Assembly (NCBI RefSeq): GCF_006517235.1
Contig: NZ_CP041188.1
Span: forward strand, 3,286,001 to 3,350,000
Reading direction: 5' to 3'
Source of the DNA: Pseudarthrobacter sp. NIBRBAC000502772
GTDB taxonomy: Bacteria; Actinomycetota; Actinomycetes; Actinomycetales; Micrococcaceae
Length of the DNA: 64,000 nucleotides
The notes below the pieces were generated by a model, which saw nothing but the letters and a program-made list of their open reading frames with translations, was not told where the DNA came from and made no database searches. Within the stretch, counting starts at the first letter, position 1. Each line of letters starts with the position of its first letter. Shown here in pieces: positions 17,984 through 26,116 of this stretch. The position numbers and the translations under genes were made by a program.

Positions 17984-18598
17984 TCAGTTGAATTCGGGAC
18001 GTTCGCTGCGGCTGCGCTTAATCTCGAAGAAGTGCGGGTACGAGGCGAGTGTGACGGTGGCATCCCACAGCTGGCCCGCCTGCTCGCCGCGCGGGATGCG
18101 GGTCAGCACGGGGCCGAAGAAAGCAGTTCCGTTGAAGGCAACAACCGGCGTGCCGACGTCCTGGCCCACCAGCGAGATGCCCTCCTCGTGGCTGGCCCTC
18201 AGCTGGGTGTCAAAGGCGTCCGTGGCGGCAACGTCTGCCAGGCCGGCCGGGAGTCCGCACTCCGCCAGTGCCTTGCTGATGACAACGCCGTAGTCCTTCT
18301 CCCCGCCAAGGTGGATCAGTGTGCCCATGGCGTCGTAGAGCGGCTTCACCACGTGGTCGCCGTGCTGCTCCTGGGCCGCGATGATGACCCGGACCGGGCC
18401 CCACGCCTTGTCCATGAGCTCCCGGTAGCCGGCGTCGAGTTCGCGCCCCTCGTTGAGGACGGCCAGGCTCATCACATGCCACACGGTTTTGATGTCGCGG
18501 ACAGCCTCAACCTCGCCGATCCAGCGTGAGGTGATCCAGGCGAAAGGGCACAGCGGATCAAACCAGAAGTCGGCCTGGTTGATGGTTGTTTCAGTCAT
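17984..18598 (-). CDS. DsbA-family mycothiol-dependent reductase (Rv2466c-like)
   Basis: Thioredoxin-fold protein with an inserted helical domain. The mycobacterial homologue Rv2466c is a mycothiol-dependent reductase induced by oxidative stress. Seen: FWFDPLCPFAW at ~11-21, so the active site is CPFA and keeps only the first cysteine of the CxxC. GTPVVAFNG (~149) supplies the cis-proline loop. 204 aa, normal for the group. A single-cysteine site is compatible with a monothiol, mycothiol-assisted mechanism; that is inference. Start ATG 18598. Followed on the same strand by its own hairpin. Confidence 0.88.
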   Translation of the reverse strand: MTETTINQADFWFDPLCPFAWITSRWIGEVEAVRDIKTVWHVMSLAVLNEGRELDAGYRELMDKAWGPVRVIIAAQEQHGDHVVKPLYDAMGTLIHLGGEKDYGVVISKALAECGLPAGLADVAATDAFDTQLRASHEEGISLVGQDVGTPVVAFNGTAFFGPVLTRIPRGEQAGQLWDATVTLASYPHFFEIKRSRSERPEFN

Positions 18599-18666
18599 GC
18601 GTGAGTCCTCTGTTCCTGGGCATGCGGGGGTGGAAGGCCGAAGTGTCAGGCGGGGTGGCGGACGTG

Positions 18667-19947
18667 TCAGGCGGACTTGCGTCGCTTGGTCACGTGCGGA
18701 ATGAGGGTTGGCTCGGCCTTGCTGAGGACAACGTCGGCGGTGATGACCACGCTGGCCACGTCTTCGCGGCTGGGGAGGTCGAACATGACCGGGAGCAGCA
18801 CTTCCTCCATGATGGCGCGCAGGCCACGGGCACCGGTGCCACGCTCCAGGGCCTGGTCGGCGATGGCATTGAGGGCGTCGTCATCGAAGACGAGTTCCAC
18901 GCCGTCGATCTGGAACATCTTCTGGTACTGCTTGACCAGCGCGTTCTTCGGCGTGGAGAGGATCTGGATGAGGGCGTCGCGGTCCAGGCTGGAGACCGTG
19001 GTGATGACGGGGAGGCGGCCGATGAATTCCGGGATCAGACCGAACTTCAGGAGGTCCTCCGGCATAACTTCACCGTAGGAGTCCACCTTGTTGCTGGCAT
19101 CGTTGAGTGGGGCGCCGAAGCCAATGCCTTTGCGTCCGGAACGCGAACCGATGATCTCTTCCAGCCCGGCAAAGGCGCCCGCCACGATAAACAGCACATT
19201 GGTGGTGTCGATCTGGATGAATTCCTGGTGGGGGTGTTTGCGTCCGCCCTGGGGCGGAACGGAGGCTACGGTTCCTTCGAGGATCTTCAGGAGGGCCTGC
19301 TGCACGCCCTCGCCGGAGACGTCCCGGGTGATAGAGGGATTCTCGCTCTTGCGCGAAATCTTGTCGATTTCGTCGATGTAGATGATGCCCTGTTCGGCCT
19401 TTTTGACGTCGTAATCCGCTGACTGGATGAGCTTGAGGAGGATGTTCTCCACGTCCTCACCCACATAGCCGGCTTCCGTGAGTGCCGTGGCGTCGGCAAC
19501 AGCAAACGGAACATTCAACCGCCGCGCCAGTGTCTGGGCCAGGTAGGTTTTGCCGCAGCCGGTGGGGCCGATCAGGAGGATGTTCGACTTGGCGATTTCG
19601 ACGTCGTCGTGGTGGCCACCCTCGGCGAGGCTGCCGCTCTTGGGGGCGTGGCCGGCCTGGATCCGCTTGTAGTGGTTGTAAACGGCGACGGCGAGGGAAC
19701 GCTTGGCAGGTTCCTGGCCGATGACGTATTCCTGCAGGAAGTCGAAGATCTCGCGGGGCTTGGGCAGCTCGAAGCTTCCCAGATCGGCGACTTCCGCGAG
19801 CTCTTCCTCAATGATCTCGTTGCAGAGCTCAATGCATTCGTCGCAGATGTAGACACCGGGCCCGGCAATGAGCTTGCGTACCTGCTTCTGGCTCTTTCCG
19901 CAGAAAGAACACTTCAGCAGATCCGTGCTCTCGCCAATCCGAGCCAT
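18667..19947 (-). CDS. clpX: ATP-dependent Clp protease ATP-binding subunit ClpX
   Basis: AAA+ unfoldase that feeds substrates to ClpP1P2. The N-terminal zinc-binding domain has CSFCGKSQ and CDECIELC (C4 ligands, ~13-42). Walker A is GPTGCGKT (~125), Walker B YIDEIDKI (~190), with the RKH-type pore-loop region and sensor motifs downstream. 426 aa, the standard length. Start ATG 19947 ([16 protein letters not shown]). It lies downstream of clpP2 but is separated from it by a long hairpin, and TAGAGT at 20039-20044 could give it its own promoter. Confidence 0.98.
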   Translation of the reverse strand: MARIGESTDLLKCSFCGKSQKQVRKLIAGPGVYICDECIELCNEIIEEELAEVADLGSFELPKPREIFDFLQEYVIGQEPAKRSLAVAVYNHYKRIQAGHAPKSGSLAEGGHHDDVEIAKSNILLIGPTGCGKTYLAQTLARRLNVPFAVADATALTEAGYVGEDVENILLKLIQSADYDVKKAEQGIIYIDEIDKISRKSENPSITRDVSGEGVQQALLKILEGTVASVPPQGGRKHPHQEFIQIDTTNVLFIVAGAFAGLEEIIGSRSGRKGIGFGAPLNDASNKVDSYGEVMPEDLLKFGLIPEFIGRLPVITTVSSLDRDALIQILSTPKNALVKQYQKMFQIDGVELVFDDDALNAIADQALERGTGARGLRAIMEEVLLPVMFDLPSREDVASVVITADVVLSKAEPTLIPHVTKRRKSA

Positions 19948-20038
19948 ATGTGAACCCCTTTAGTATCTTGCTGCCAGGCAGCTGTGCACCGTTGCTGGAA
20001 TCGTGGCGGGCCTGGGAGGACCGGCCGTGACATCTTCC

Positions 20039-20044
20039 ACTCTA
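20039..20044 (-). promoter_or_regulatory. Candidate -10 box for clpX
   Basis: TAGAGT on the minus strand, about 92 nt before the clpX start and downstream of the clpP2 hairpin. The -35 is unclear, so this is a candidate only. Confidence 0.35.
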
Positions 20045-20076
20045 GGTCACAATTGCGTCCAAGGGTGGAAAGCGAA

Positions 20077-20112
20077 GGCCGGTGCGGCCACATTATGTGG
20101 GACGCACCGGCC
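20077..20112 (-). terminator. Hairpin between clpP2 and clpX
   Basis: GGCCGGTGCG (20077-20086) pairs with CGCACCGGCC (20103-20112), and inside it CCACA pairs with TGTGG. It lies 15 nt past the clpP2 stop. It is either a terminator or a processing/attenuation hairpin that sets clpX level relative to clpP. Confidence 0.6.
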
Positions 20113-20126
20113 GCCGAAGAGCCGTA

Positions 20127-20786
20127 CTACCTGGTAATTGCCTGCGGCTTGATCTTGCGGGAATCAAGGACCTGGTCGATGAGTCCGTAATCCAGGGCGT
20201 CGGCCGCGGTCAGGATCTTGTCGCGCTCGATGTCGTTGTTGACCTGCTCTGAGGTCCGGCCCGAGTGGTGGGCCAGCGTGTCCTCGAGCCAGGAACGCAT
20301 CCGCATGACTTCGGCCGCCTGGATCTCAAGGTCCGAGGCCTGGCCGCCCTGGCCGCCGGACAGTGCTGGCTGGTGGATCAGGACACGGGCGTTGGGCAAT
20401 GCCAAACGCTTGCCGGGGGTGCCTGCAGCGAGCAGGACCGCGGCTGCGCTGGCTGCCTGGCCCAGGCAGACGGTCTGGATCTCGGGCCGGATGTACTGCA
20501 TGGTGTCGTAGATCGCCGTCATGGCGGTGAACGAGCCACCCGGTGAGTTGATGTACAGCGTGATGTCGCGGTCCGGGTCCGTGGACTCAAGGACCAGCAG
20601 CTGGGCCATGACGTCATCAGCGGAGGCGTCATCCACCTGGACGCCGAGGAAGATGATGCGGTCCTCGAACAGCTTGGTGTAGGGGTCCTGGCGCTTGAAG
20701 CCGTAAGGCGTGCGCTCTTCGAACTGGGGAAGGACGTAGCGGCTGGTCGGAAGGTTACCGGCAGTCGATCCGAAGTTGTAAGTCAT
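20127..20786 (-). CDS. clpP2: ATP-dependent Clp protease proteolytic subunit ClpP2
   Basis: Serine peptidase subunit that pairs with ClpP1 in a mixed tetradecamer. Start ATG 20786 ([10 protein letters not shown]), with AGGAG 8 nt upstream; the longer open frame crosses the spacer into the clpP1 tail and is rejected. 219 aa. The nucleophile is in [11 protein letters not shown] (~111-121), the His in RVLIHQPA (~140), and the Asp in the region before [14 protein letters not shown] is present. Immediately follows clpP1 (37-nt gap). Confidence 0.96.
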   Translation of the reverse strand: MTYNFGSTAGNLPTSRYVLPQFEERTPYGFKRQDPYTKLFEDRIIFLGVQVDDASADDVMAQLLVLESTDPDRDITLYINSPGGSFTAMTAIYDTMQYIRPEIQTVCLGQAASAAAVLLAAGTPGKRLALPNARVLIHQPALSGGQGGQASDLEIQAAEVMRMRSWLEDTLAHHSGRTSEQVNNDIERDKILTAADALDYGLIDQVLDSRKIKPQAITR

Positions 20787-20823
20787 TTTTGTTGCTCCTG
20801 ATCTAAGTGTTCTAAGTGCCGGG

Positions 20824-21474
20824 TTACTTCTCGGATGCTGACTCGCCGGAGGTGCCGTTGGCGGTGCCGCCGCCGCCGGAGACGGAACCGGCGTGGGCCG
20901 CAATCTTGTCGAAGAAGCCGTATTCGAGGGCTTCAGGCGCGGTGAACCACTTGTCGCGGTCGTTGTCCTTGAGGATGGTTTCCACGGACTGGCCGGTCTG
21001 GTCCGCGGTCAATTCGGCCATGACCTTCTTCATGTGCAGGATCAGCTCGGCCTGGATCTTAATGTCCGAGGCCGTGCCGCCGATGCCGCCGGAGGGCTGG
21101 TGCATCAGGACGCGGGCGTTGGGGGTAGCGTAGCGCTTGCCCTTGGTGCCGGAGGAGAGCAGGAACTGGCCCATGGAGGCTGCCAGGCCGGTGGCGACGG
21201 TGACGACGTCGTTCGGGATGAACTGCATGGTGTCATAGATGGCCATGCCCGCGGTCACGGAGCCGCCGGGAGAGTTGATGTAGAGGTAGATGTCCTTTTC
21301 CGGGTTCTCGGCGGACAGGAGCAGCAGCTGCGAGCAGATGGCGTTGGCGTTGTCGTCACGCACCTCGGAGCCCAGCCAGATGATGCGCTCCTTCAGGAGG
21401 CGGTTGTAGATGTAGTTGTCCTGGGCGGCCGGATCTACAGTCGCCATCCGGGGGGCCTCTGCGTGCTGTGACAT
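20824..21474 (-). CDS. clpP1: ATP-dependent Clp protease proteolytic subunit ClpP1
   Basis: Partner serine peptidase of ClpP2. Start ATG 21474 ([10 protein letters not shown]), preceded by GAGAGG. 216 aa. The active Ser is in [11 protein letters not shown] (~95-105), His in [10 protein letters not shown] (~124), and Asp in the D-rich [18 protein letters not shown] block. The C-terminus is a Gly/Ser-rich tail ([14 protein letters not shown]). Two clpP genes in tandem before clpX is the normal actinobacterial layout. Confidence 0.96.
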   Translation of the reverse strand: MSQHAEAPRMATVDPAAQDNYIYNRLLKERIIWLGSEVRDDNANAICSQLLLLSAENPEKDIYLYINSPGGSVTAGMAIYDTMQFIPNDVVTVATGLAASMGQFLLSSGTKGKRYATPNARVLMHQPSGGIGGTASDIKIQAELILHMKKVMAELTADQTGQSVETILKDNDRDKWFTAPEALEYGFFDKIAAHAGSVSGGGGTANGTSGESASEK

Positions 21475-21611
21475 GTGTACTTACCTCTCGCTGGTGACGG
21501 TGACATCACTGAACTTCACTACTTGGACACTAACCGGTTTGGTGGCCGATTTGTTCGCGGGAATCGCGCTGTTCGCTGACGGCGCACGATCCCTGCGACT
21601 GCCCGTTAACC

Positions 21612-21649
21612 AAGGCAGCCCCCGGACCAATAGGTCCGGGGGCTGCCTT
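21612..21649 (-). terminator. Terminator after tig
   Basis: 17-bp perfect arms at 21612-21628 and 21633-21649 (core GCAGCCCCCGGACC) with a 4-nt loop, 22 nt past the tig stop. The minus strand continues with few Us (GGTTAACGG). It separates tig from clpP1. Confidence 0.75.
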
Positions 21650-21671
21650 CAGTCGCACTGCCAGGGGCGTG

Positions 21672-23063
21672 CTAGAACTTCACGGCTGCCGGGTCGTCAC
21701 TCGGGGTGGCCTCGGTCTCGGCGTTGGTGTCTTCAGCAGCCTCAGCCTCAACGGCGGGAGCCTCTTCTTCGCCGCCGGGGCGGACGAAGTCGCTGAGGTC
21801 AACGGTCTTGCCGTCGGTGTCGGTCACGGTGGCCTGGCCCAGGACAACAGCCAAGGCCTTCCGGCGGCGGACCTCGGAAACCATCATGGGAACCTGGCCG
21901 CTCTGATCGATGATCTGGGCGAACTGGTTCGGGTCCATGCCGTACTGGCTGGCGGCGCTGACGATGTAGTCGATCAGCTCAGCCTGGCTGACGTTGACTT
22001 CTTCCTTTTCGGCAATGGCGTCAAGGATGACTTCGTTCTGGAAGGCGCGGGCGGTGTTGGCCTTGACCTCTTCGCGGTGCTCCTCGGTGTCGTGTTCGCC
22101 TTCACCGTGGCCGTTGCCCTCCTTGAAGTGCGCGTCGACCTGCTCGTCGACCACGGAGTCCGGAACCGGAACCGCAATGAGCTCAACGAGCTTGTCCAGG
22201 ACCTTGTCGCGGGCCTCTACGCCCTGCTCAACAACCTTGGAGTCGGCGGCCTGCTTGGCCAGGTCCTCGCGGAGTTCGGCAAGCGTGTCGAACTCGGAGG
22301 CCAGCTGGGCGAAGTCGTCGTCGGCCTCGGGAAGCTCGCGCTCCTTGACGGCCTTGACAACAACCTTCACCTGGGCGGACTCACCGGCGTGGTCACCGCC
22401 CACCAGGGTGGTTTCGAAGATGGCGTCCTCGTCAACGCTGAGGCCGGTCACGGCCTCGTCCAGGCCCTCGAGCATGGTTTCCGTGCCCACCTGGTAGGAC
22501 AGGCCGGACGCGGAATCAACGTCGGCGCCGTCAATGGTGGCGGTGATGTCGATGGTCAGGAAGTCGCCATCGGCGGCCGGGCGGTCCACGGACTTCAGCG
22601 TGCCGAAGCGGCCGCGCAGTTCGTCCAGGGCCTTGTCAACGTCTTCGTCGGAGGATTCCGCTGCGGCTACCTCGACCTCGATGCCGGCGTAGTCCGGGAG
22701 TTCGATCTCCGGACGGATATCGACCTCGGCGTGGAACTTCAGTTCCCCGTCCGTGGAGGTGGGGTCCGGAACTTCGGTGATCTCAACCTCGGGACGGCTC
22801 AGGGGGCGAATGCCGGATTCCTGGACTGCAGCCTGGTACCAGCCGTTGAGGCCTTCGTTGATGGCCGTCTCCAGGACGTAGCCGCGGCCAACGCGCTGGT
22901 CGATCAGCTTGGACGGGACCTTGCCCTTACGGAAGCCAGGGACCTGGATCTGCGAAGCAACAGTCTTGTATGCCTCGTCGATGCTGGGCTTCAATTCCTC
23001 AAAAGGGACCTCAACATTGAGCTTGACCCGCGTGGGGGTGAGGTTCTCGACAGCGCTCTTCAC
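21672..23063 (-). CDS. tig: Trigger factor (ribosome-associated chaperone / PPIase)
   Basis: Binds ribosomal protein L23 at the exit tunnel and folds nascent chains. 463 aa. The ribosome-binding signature in [10 protein letters not shown] is at ~43-52 (canonical GFRxGKxP). The middle FKBP-like domain spans about 150-250, then a helical C-domain, then an acidic Glu/Ala-rich tail ([16 protein letters not shown]). Start ATG 23063 ([19 protein letters not shown]) is the standard N-terminus. First gene of the tig-clpP1-clpP2-clpX run. Confidence 0.97.
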   Translation of the reverse strand: MKSAVENLTPTRVKLNVEVPFEELKPSIDEAYKTVASQIQVPGFRKGKVPSKLIDQRVGRGYVLETAINEGLNGWYQAAVQESGIRPLSRPEVEITEVPDPTSTDGELKFHAEVDIRPEIELPDYAGIEVEVAAAESSDEDVDKALDELRGRFGTLKSVDRPAADGDFLTIDITATIDGADVDSASGLSYQVGTETMLEGLDEAVTGLSVDEDAIFETTLVGGDHAGESAQVKVVVKAVKERELPEADDDFAQLASEFDTLAELREDLAKQAADSKVVEQGVEARDKVLDKLVELIAVPVPDSVVDEQVDAHFKEGNGHGEGEHDTEEHREEVKANTARAFQNEVILDAIAEKEEVNVSQAELIDYIVSAASQYGMDPNQFAQIIDQSGQVPMMVSEVRRRKALAVVLGQATVTDTDGKTVDLSDFVRPGGEEEAPAVEAEAAEDTNAETEATPSDDPAAVKF

Positions 23064-23148
23064 GGTCTAAGTACTCCTGGGTTTGTGGGATGGGTTTCTG
23101 CAAACGCATTTTTCTGCCCGGGCCGCTTGCACGGACCGAGCCGCAGAG

Positions 23149-23223
23149 TCGGGGTGACAGGATTTGAACCTGCGACTTCCTGCTCCCAAAGCAGGTGCTC
23201 TAGCCAAGCTGAGCTACACCCCG
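23149..23223 (-). tRNA. tRNA-Pro (anticodon TGG)
   Basis: Acceptor CGGGGTG/CACCCCG, D-arm GCTC...GAGC, anticodon stem CCTGC/GCAGG around loop TTTGGGA (TGG reads CCA), T-arm GCAGG-TTCAAAT-CCTGT, discriminator A. 75 nt without an encoded CCA. Confidence 0.96.
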
Positions 23224-23371
23224 TAAGTGCACAGACAAGTCTACGTTCATCCGGGCGTTCTTTGCACATTTGACACGTGGGGCATGAATTAGGTTTAGTT
23301 GTATCCGGCTTCAACAGCCAGCCCGAAGAAACGCAGCGCAGCCCGATGCAACAGCTGAGCCGCATTTTTCC

Positions 23372-23445
23372 GGGGACGTAGCTTAGTGGTAAAGCCTCAG
23401 TCTTCCAAACTGATGATGCGGGTTCGATTCCCGTCGTCCCCTCCA
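23372..23445 (+). tRNA. tRNA-Gly (anticodon TCC)
   Basis: Acceptor GGGGACG/CGTCCCC, short D-arm, anticodon stem TCAGT/ACTGA around loop CTTCCAA (TCC reads GGA), T-arm GCGGG-TTCGATT-CCCGT, discriminator T and an encoded CCA at 23443-23445. It is the only one of the four tRNAs here with CCA in the DNA. Confidence 0.96.
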
Positions 23446-23450
23446 CAAAA

Positions 23451-23487
23451 GCAGGGCCCCTCAGCTGAGGGGCCCTGCTTTTTTGTT
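23451..23487 (+). terminator. Strong terminator after tRNA-Gly
   Basis: GCAGGGCCCCTCA (23451-23463) pairs with TGAGGGGCCCTGC (23466-23478), followed by TTTTTTGTTT and preceded by AAAA. The A-run and T-run on either side would let it serve the convergent glycosylase gene as well. Confidence 0.92.
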
Positions 23488-23504
23488 TGGCCGGCTGGGG
23501 TCGG

Positions 23505-24425
23505 CTACTGCTGGCAGCCGGGGCACCAGTAGAGCTTGCGGCCCACCATTTCAGTGATGGCCACCGGCACGGCGCAGACCCGGCAGGGCTGCCCTTCGCG
23601 CTTGTACACAAAGTGGGCGTCGCCGCCCGTGGGCAGGAGCGCCCCTGGTTCCGGGTTATCCGGCTCCCAATACACCGGCGGTGTGGTGATGATCCGCCCG
23701 TCGCGGACGCCGTCGGCCATTACTGCGGCTGTGTCGTCCCACAACAGACCGGCGGCGCCGCTGGAGAGTCCGGTACCCGGCAGCCACGGATCCAGCCGCT
23801 GCCGGAACAGCACTTCGGCCCGGTAGACATTCCCGACGCCGGCAATCACCTTCTGGTCCATCAGCAGCGCGGCGATAGACGTCTTGCGGGACAAAAGGCC
23901 CGTCACAAACCGGGTCCTGTCCGCGGGATGGTTGTGCAGCGGATCCGGCCCCAGCCGGGCCAGGACGGCCCGGGCTTCTGCCTCGGTGATGGCCGCACAG
24001 GTGGTGGCACCGCGGAGGTCCGCCCAGCCATGCTTGCTGACCAGCCGGACACGTACGGCGCCGCGGGGCTCGGGAGGTCCCGCGTACTCAACCATCCCGG
24101 CGTCGTGGGTAATTTCGGGGTCCTCGAAAACCTCGCGCTCCCCGATCTTCCGCGGGGCGCCGATGCTGGAGGCCCCGCGGAAGGTCGCGTCGCCGCCGAA
24201 GTCCCAGGCCCCGTAGAGCCCCAGGTGGACGTGCAGCACCACGGCGTGGTCAAAGTGCAGGAAGAGGTGCTTGCCGTGGGCGCGGGAATCCGTCAGGACC
24301 TGGCCGTCCAGCAGGGCTGCGCCGGCAACGAACCGGCCCTGGGGGCTGCTGACGGACAGCGGCTCCCCGGTAAAAACGTCCGCGAACTGTTGCGCCAGGC
24401 GGCGGACGGAGTGCCCTTCGGGCAC
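23505..24425 (-). CDS. Fpg/Nei-family DNA glycosylase (Nei1-like)
   Basis: Base-excision repair glycosylase/AP lyase for oxidised bases. GTG start at 24425, the G of which is also the last base of the rpiB stop (TAGTG). The mature N-terminus PEGHSVRRLA supplies the catalytic proline and Glu of the family. The Lys of HGKHLFLHF (~50-55) is the conserved beta-strand lysine. The C-terminal zinc finger has CRVC (~278) and CPGC (~301). The PEGH start plus SVSSPQGRF matches the mycobacterial Nei1 (Rv2464c) subgroup. 306 aa. Pairs with rpiB as in mycobacteria. Confidence 0.92.
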   Translation of the reverse strand: MPEGHSVRRLAQQFADVFTGEPLSVSSPQGRFVAGAALLDGQVLTDSRAHGKHLFLHFDHAVVLHVHLGLYGAWDFGGDATFRGASSIGAPRKIGEREVFEDPEITHDAGMVEYAGPPEPRGAVRVRLVSKHGWADLRGATTCAAITEAEARAVLARLGPDPLHNHPADRTRFVTGLLSRKTSIAALLMDQKVIAGVGNVYRAEVLFRQRLDPWLPGTGLSSGAAGLLWDDTAAVMADGVRDGRIITTPPVYWEPDNPEPGALLPTGGDAHFVYKREGQPCRVCAVPVAITEMVGRKLYWCPGCQQ

Positions 24426-24919
24426 TACTCGATGACCTCGCCGGTGGTTTCGTAAGCCGCGATCTTGCCGATGCGGCGGACGTGCCTTTCGTCGTTGCTG
24501 AAGGGCTCAGTCAGGAACGCCTCGATCAGTTCGGTTGCTTCCTCGACGGTGTGCTGGCGGCCGCCCACGGCCACCACGTTGGCGTCGTTGTGTTCGCGTG
24601 CCAAAGTTGCGGTGGAGTGGTTCCAGGCGAGGGCTGCGCGGACCCCCTTGACCTTGTTGGCGGCGATCTGCTCACCGTTGCCCGAGCCGCCCAGGACGAT
24701 GCCCAGGGCGTGGACTCCTGCCTGCTGGTCAGCGACGACGGCGAGCGCTGCGTTGATGCAGAAGGACGGGTAGTCGTCCAGGGCGTCGTATTCCTTGGGT
24801 CCGTGGTCCACCACGTCGTAGCCCTTGGCCATGAGGTGGCTTACCAGGTGGGCGCTGAGTTCCATGCCTGCGTGGTCGGTGGCGATGTGTACCCGCGGGA
24901 AGGCAGGGGAAGAAGTCAC
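24425..24919 (-). CDS. rpiB: Ribose-5-phosphate isomerase B
   Basis: Interconverts ribose 5-phosphate and ribulose 5-phosphate in the pentose phosphate pathway. RpiB/LacAB fold: IATDHAG at ~12-18 and the anion-hole loop GIVLGGSGNGEQIAANKVKG (~74-93). The mycobacterial-type form has Ser (GGSGNG) in place of the E. coli active cysteine, as here. 164 aa. Start ATG 24919 (MTSSPAFPRVHIATDHAG). The stop overlaps the glycosylase start by 1 nt, so the two are co-translated. Confidence 0.95.
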   Translation of the reverse strand: MTSSPAFPRVHIATDHAGMELSAHLVSHLMAKGYDVVDHGPKEYDALDDYPSFCINAALAVVADQQAGVHALGIVLGGSGNGEQIAANKVKGVRAALAWNHSTATLAREHNDANVVAVGGRQHTVEEATELIEAFLTEPFSNDERHVRRIGKIAAYETTGEVIE

Positions 24920-24998
24920 AGCAGTATCCGTTCGTTTCGGCGCCGGGGGGCCAGCAGCACTGGTTCGGGCCAGGGTCAGATCATCAGGGACAAGGTTA

Positions 24999-26015
24999 CT
25001 AGGACTCAGGCTCCGGCGCGCGTTCGCCGGGGGTGCCCCCGTGCGCCCTGGCAGCCACCCGGGTCAGGACTTCCGCCAGCCGGGCCGCGGATGCCGGACT
25101 GCCGCCGCTGACCGCAAGGTTGCGCCCATCGGTTTGATGCACGACGACGGCGGGTCCGCTGCTGACCAGCATCGCGGCGGTGCCGCTGTGGTTGCGGTAG
25201 CCCCACCCGCCGTAGTCGGCGGCGCGGACGTCCGCGGCACTTGCTGTGGAGATCGCGGCCGCCGGCACATCCATGACCGGCAGCACTCCGGCCACCAGGA
25301 CACGCAGGCCGCGGCGATCGGCCTTGACGCGGGCGCAGAGGAAAGCAGCGCCCACCACAGCGAGGGCAGCCACCAGGGCCCCGAGCCAGGGCAGCGCCAC
25401 AGCGATCAGCGCGGCCGGGAAGAGGCTTGCCACCGCGATCATCACAAAGACCGAGCTGCGGGCGTGCACCCACATCCGGAACGTGTCCCCCGCAAGCTCC
25501 GGGTCAAGCTCGCGGGCGAGGGCACGCTCCAGGGCCCGGTCATCGTCAAGCGACCACTGCCGGTCGGCCTTGAACACGAAGCCCATGATGACACCCAGCG
25601 ACAACGCCGCCCCGCTGCCCAATGCGAGGACCGTGAGATCCACCCGGGACTCCCGGGCGTCCGCGAGGCCGGCCTGCCCCACCAGCCCGGCCGCCAGGAC
25701 GCTGGTGATGAACAGGCTCAGGAACAGTCCCGTCCCCATCATGATCCGGCGCATCACAGCGGGCCGGGACAGCGGTGCCGCCTGGAACATCACCAGCCAG
25801 CCTGAGGCGATGATGAGCAGCGCGCCGCCGCCTGCATAGGCGCCGAACGGGGCAAAGGAGGCGCCGCCGTCGGCCGTCCAGCTGATGGCTACGGGGTCCG
25901 GAAGATCGGGACGCAGCAAGAAGGCGCAGAACACAAAAGCCGCCGCCAGGACCATGGGAAAGCCGACGGCGAAGCGCAGTGCCTTGGTATCCACCGAATC
26001 CCGGAACTTTCCCAT
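24999..26015 (-). CDS. DUF1648-type multi-pass membrane protein
   Basis: 338-aa membrane protein of unknown function. The N-terminal part shows the DUF1648-like block LPDPVAISWTADGGASFAPF (~37-56) between hydrophobic helices. Further helices lie at about 60-80, 95-120, 130-155, 190-215 and 217-235. A soluble C-terminal ~100 residues (GLRVLVAGVLP...VVVHQTDGRNLAV) looks like a small beta domain of the kind seen behind DUF1648. Start ATG 26015. Divergent from pepN. No enzyme motif seen. Confidence 0.8.
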   Translation of the reverse strand: MGKFRDSVDTKALRFAVGFPMVLAAAFVFCAFLLRPDLPDPVAISWTADGGASFAPFGAYAGGGALLIIASGWLVMFQAAPLSRPAVMRRIMMGTGLFLSLFITSVLAAGLVGQAGLADARESRVDLTVLALGSGAALSLGVIMGFVFKADRQWSLDDDRALERALARELDPELAGDTFRMWVHARSSVFVMIAVASLFPAALIAVALPWLGALVAALAVVGAAFLCARVKADRRGLRVLVAGVLPVMDVPAAAISTASAADVRAADYGGWGYRNHSGTAAMLVSSGPAVVVHQTDGRNLAVSGGSPASAARLAEVLTRVAARAHGGTPGERAPEPES

Positions 26016-26116
26016 GCATTAACGCTACTCCCGCCGGACGCCGTGACAGAATGACTTCACTGTGCCGGTGCAGGCCACCGCCCGCCGGCAACCGCAACCC
26101 CTTCTGGAGGCCCCAC

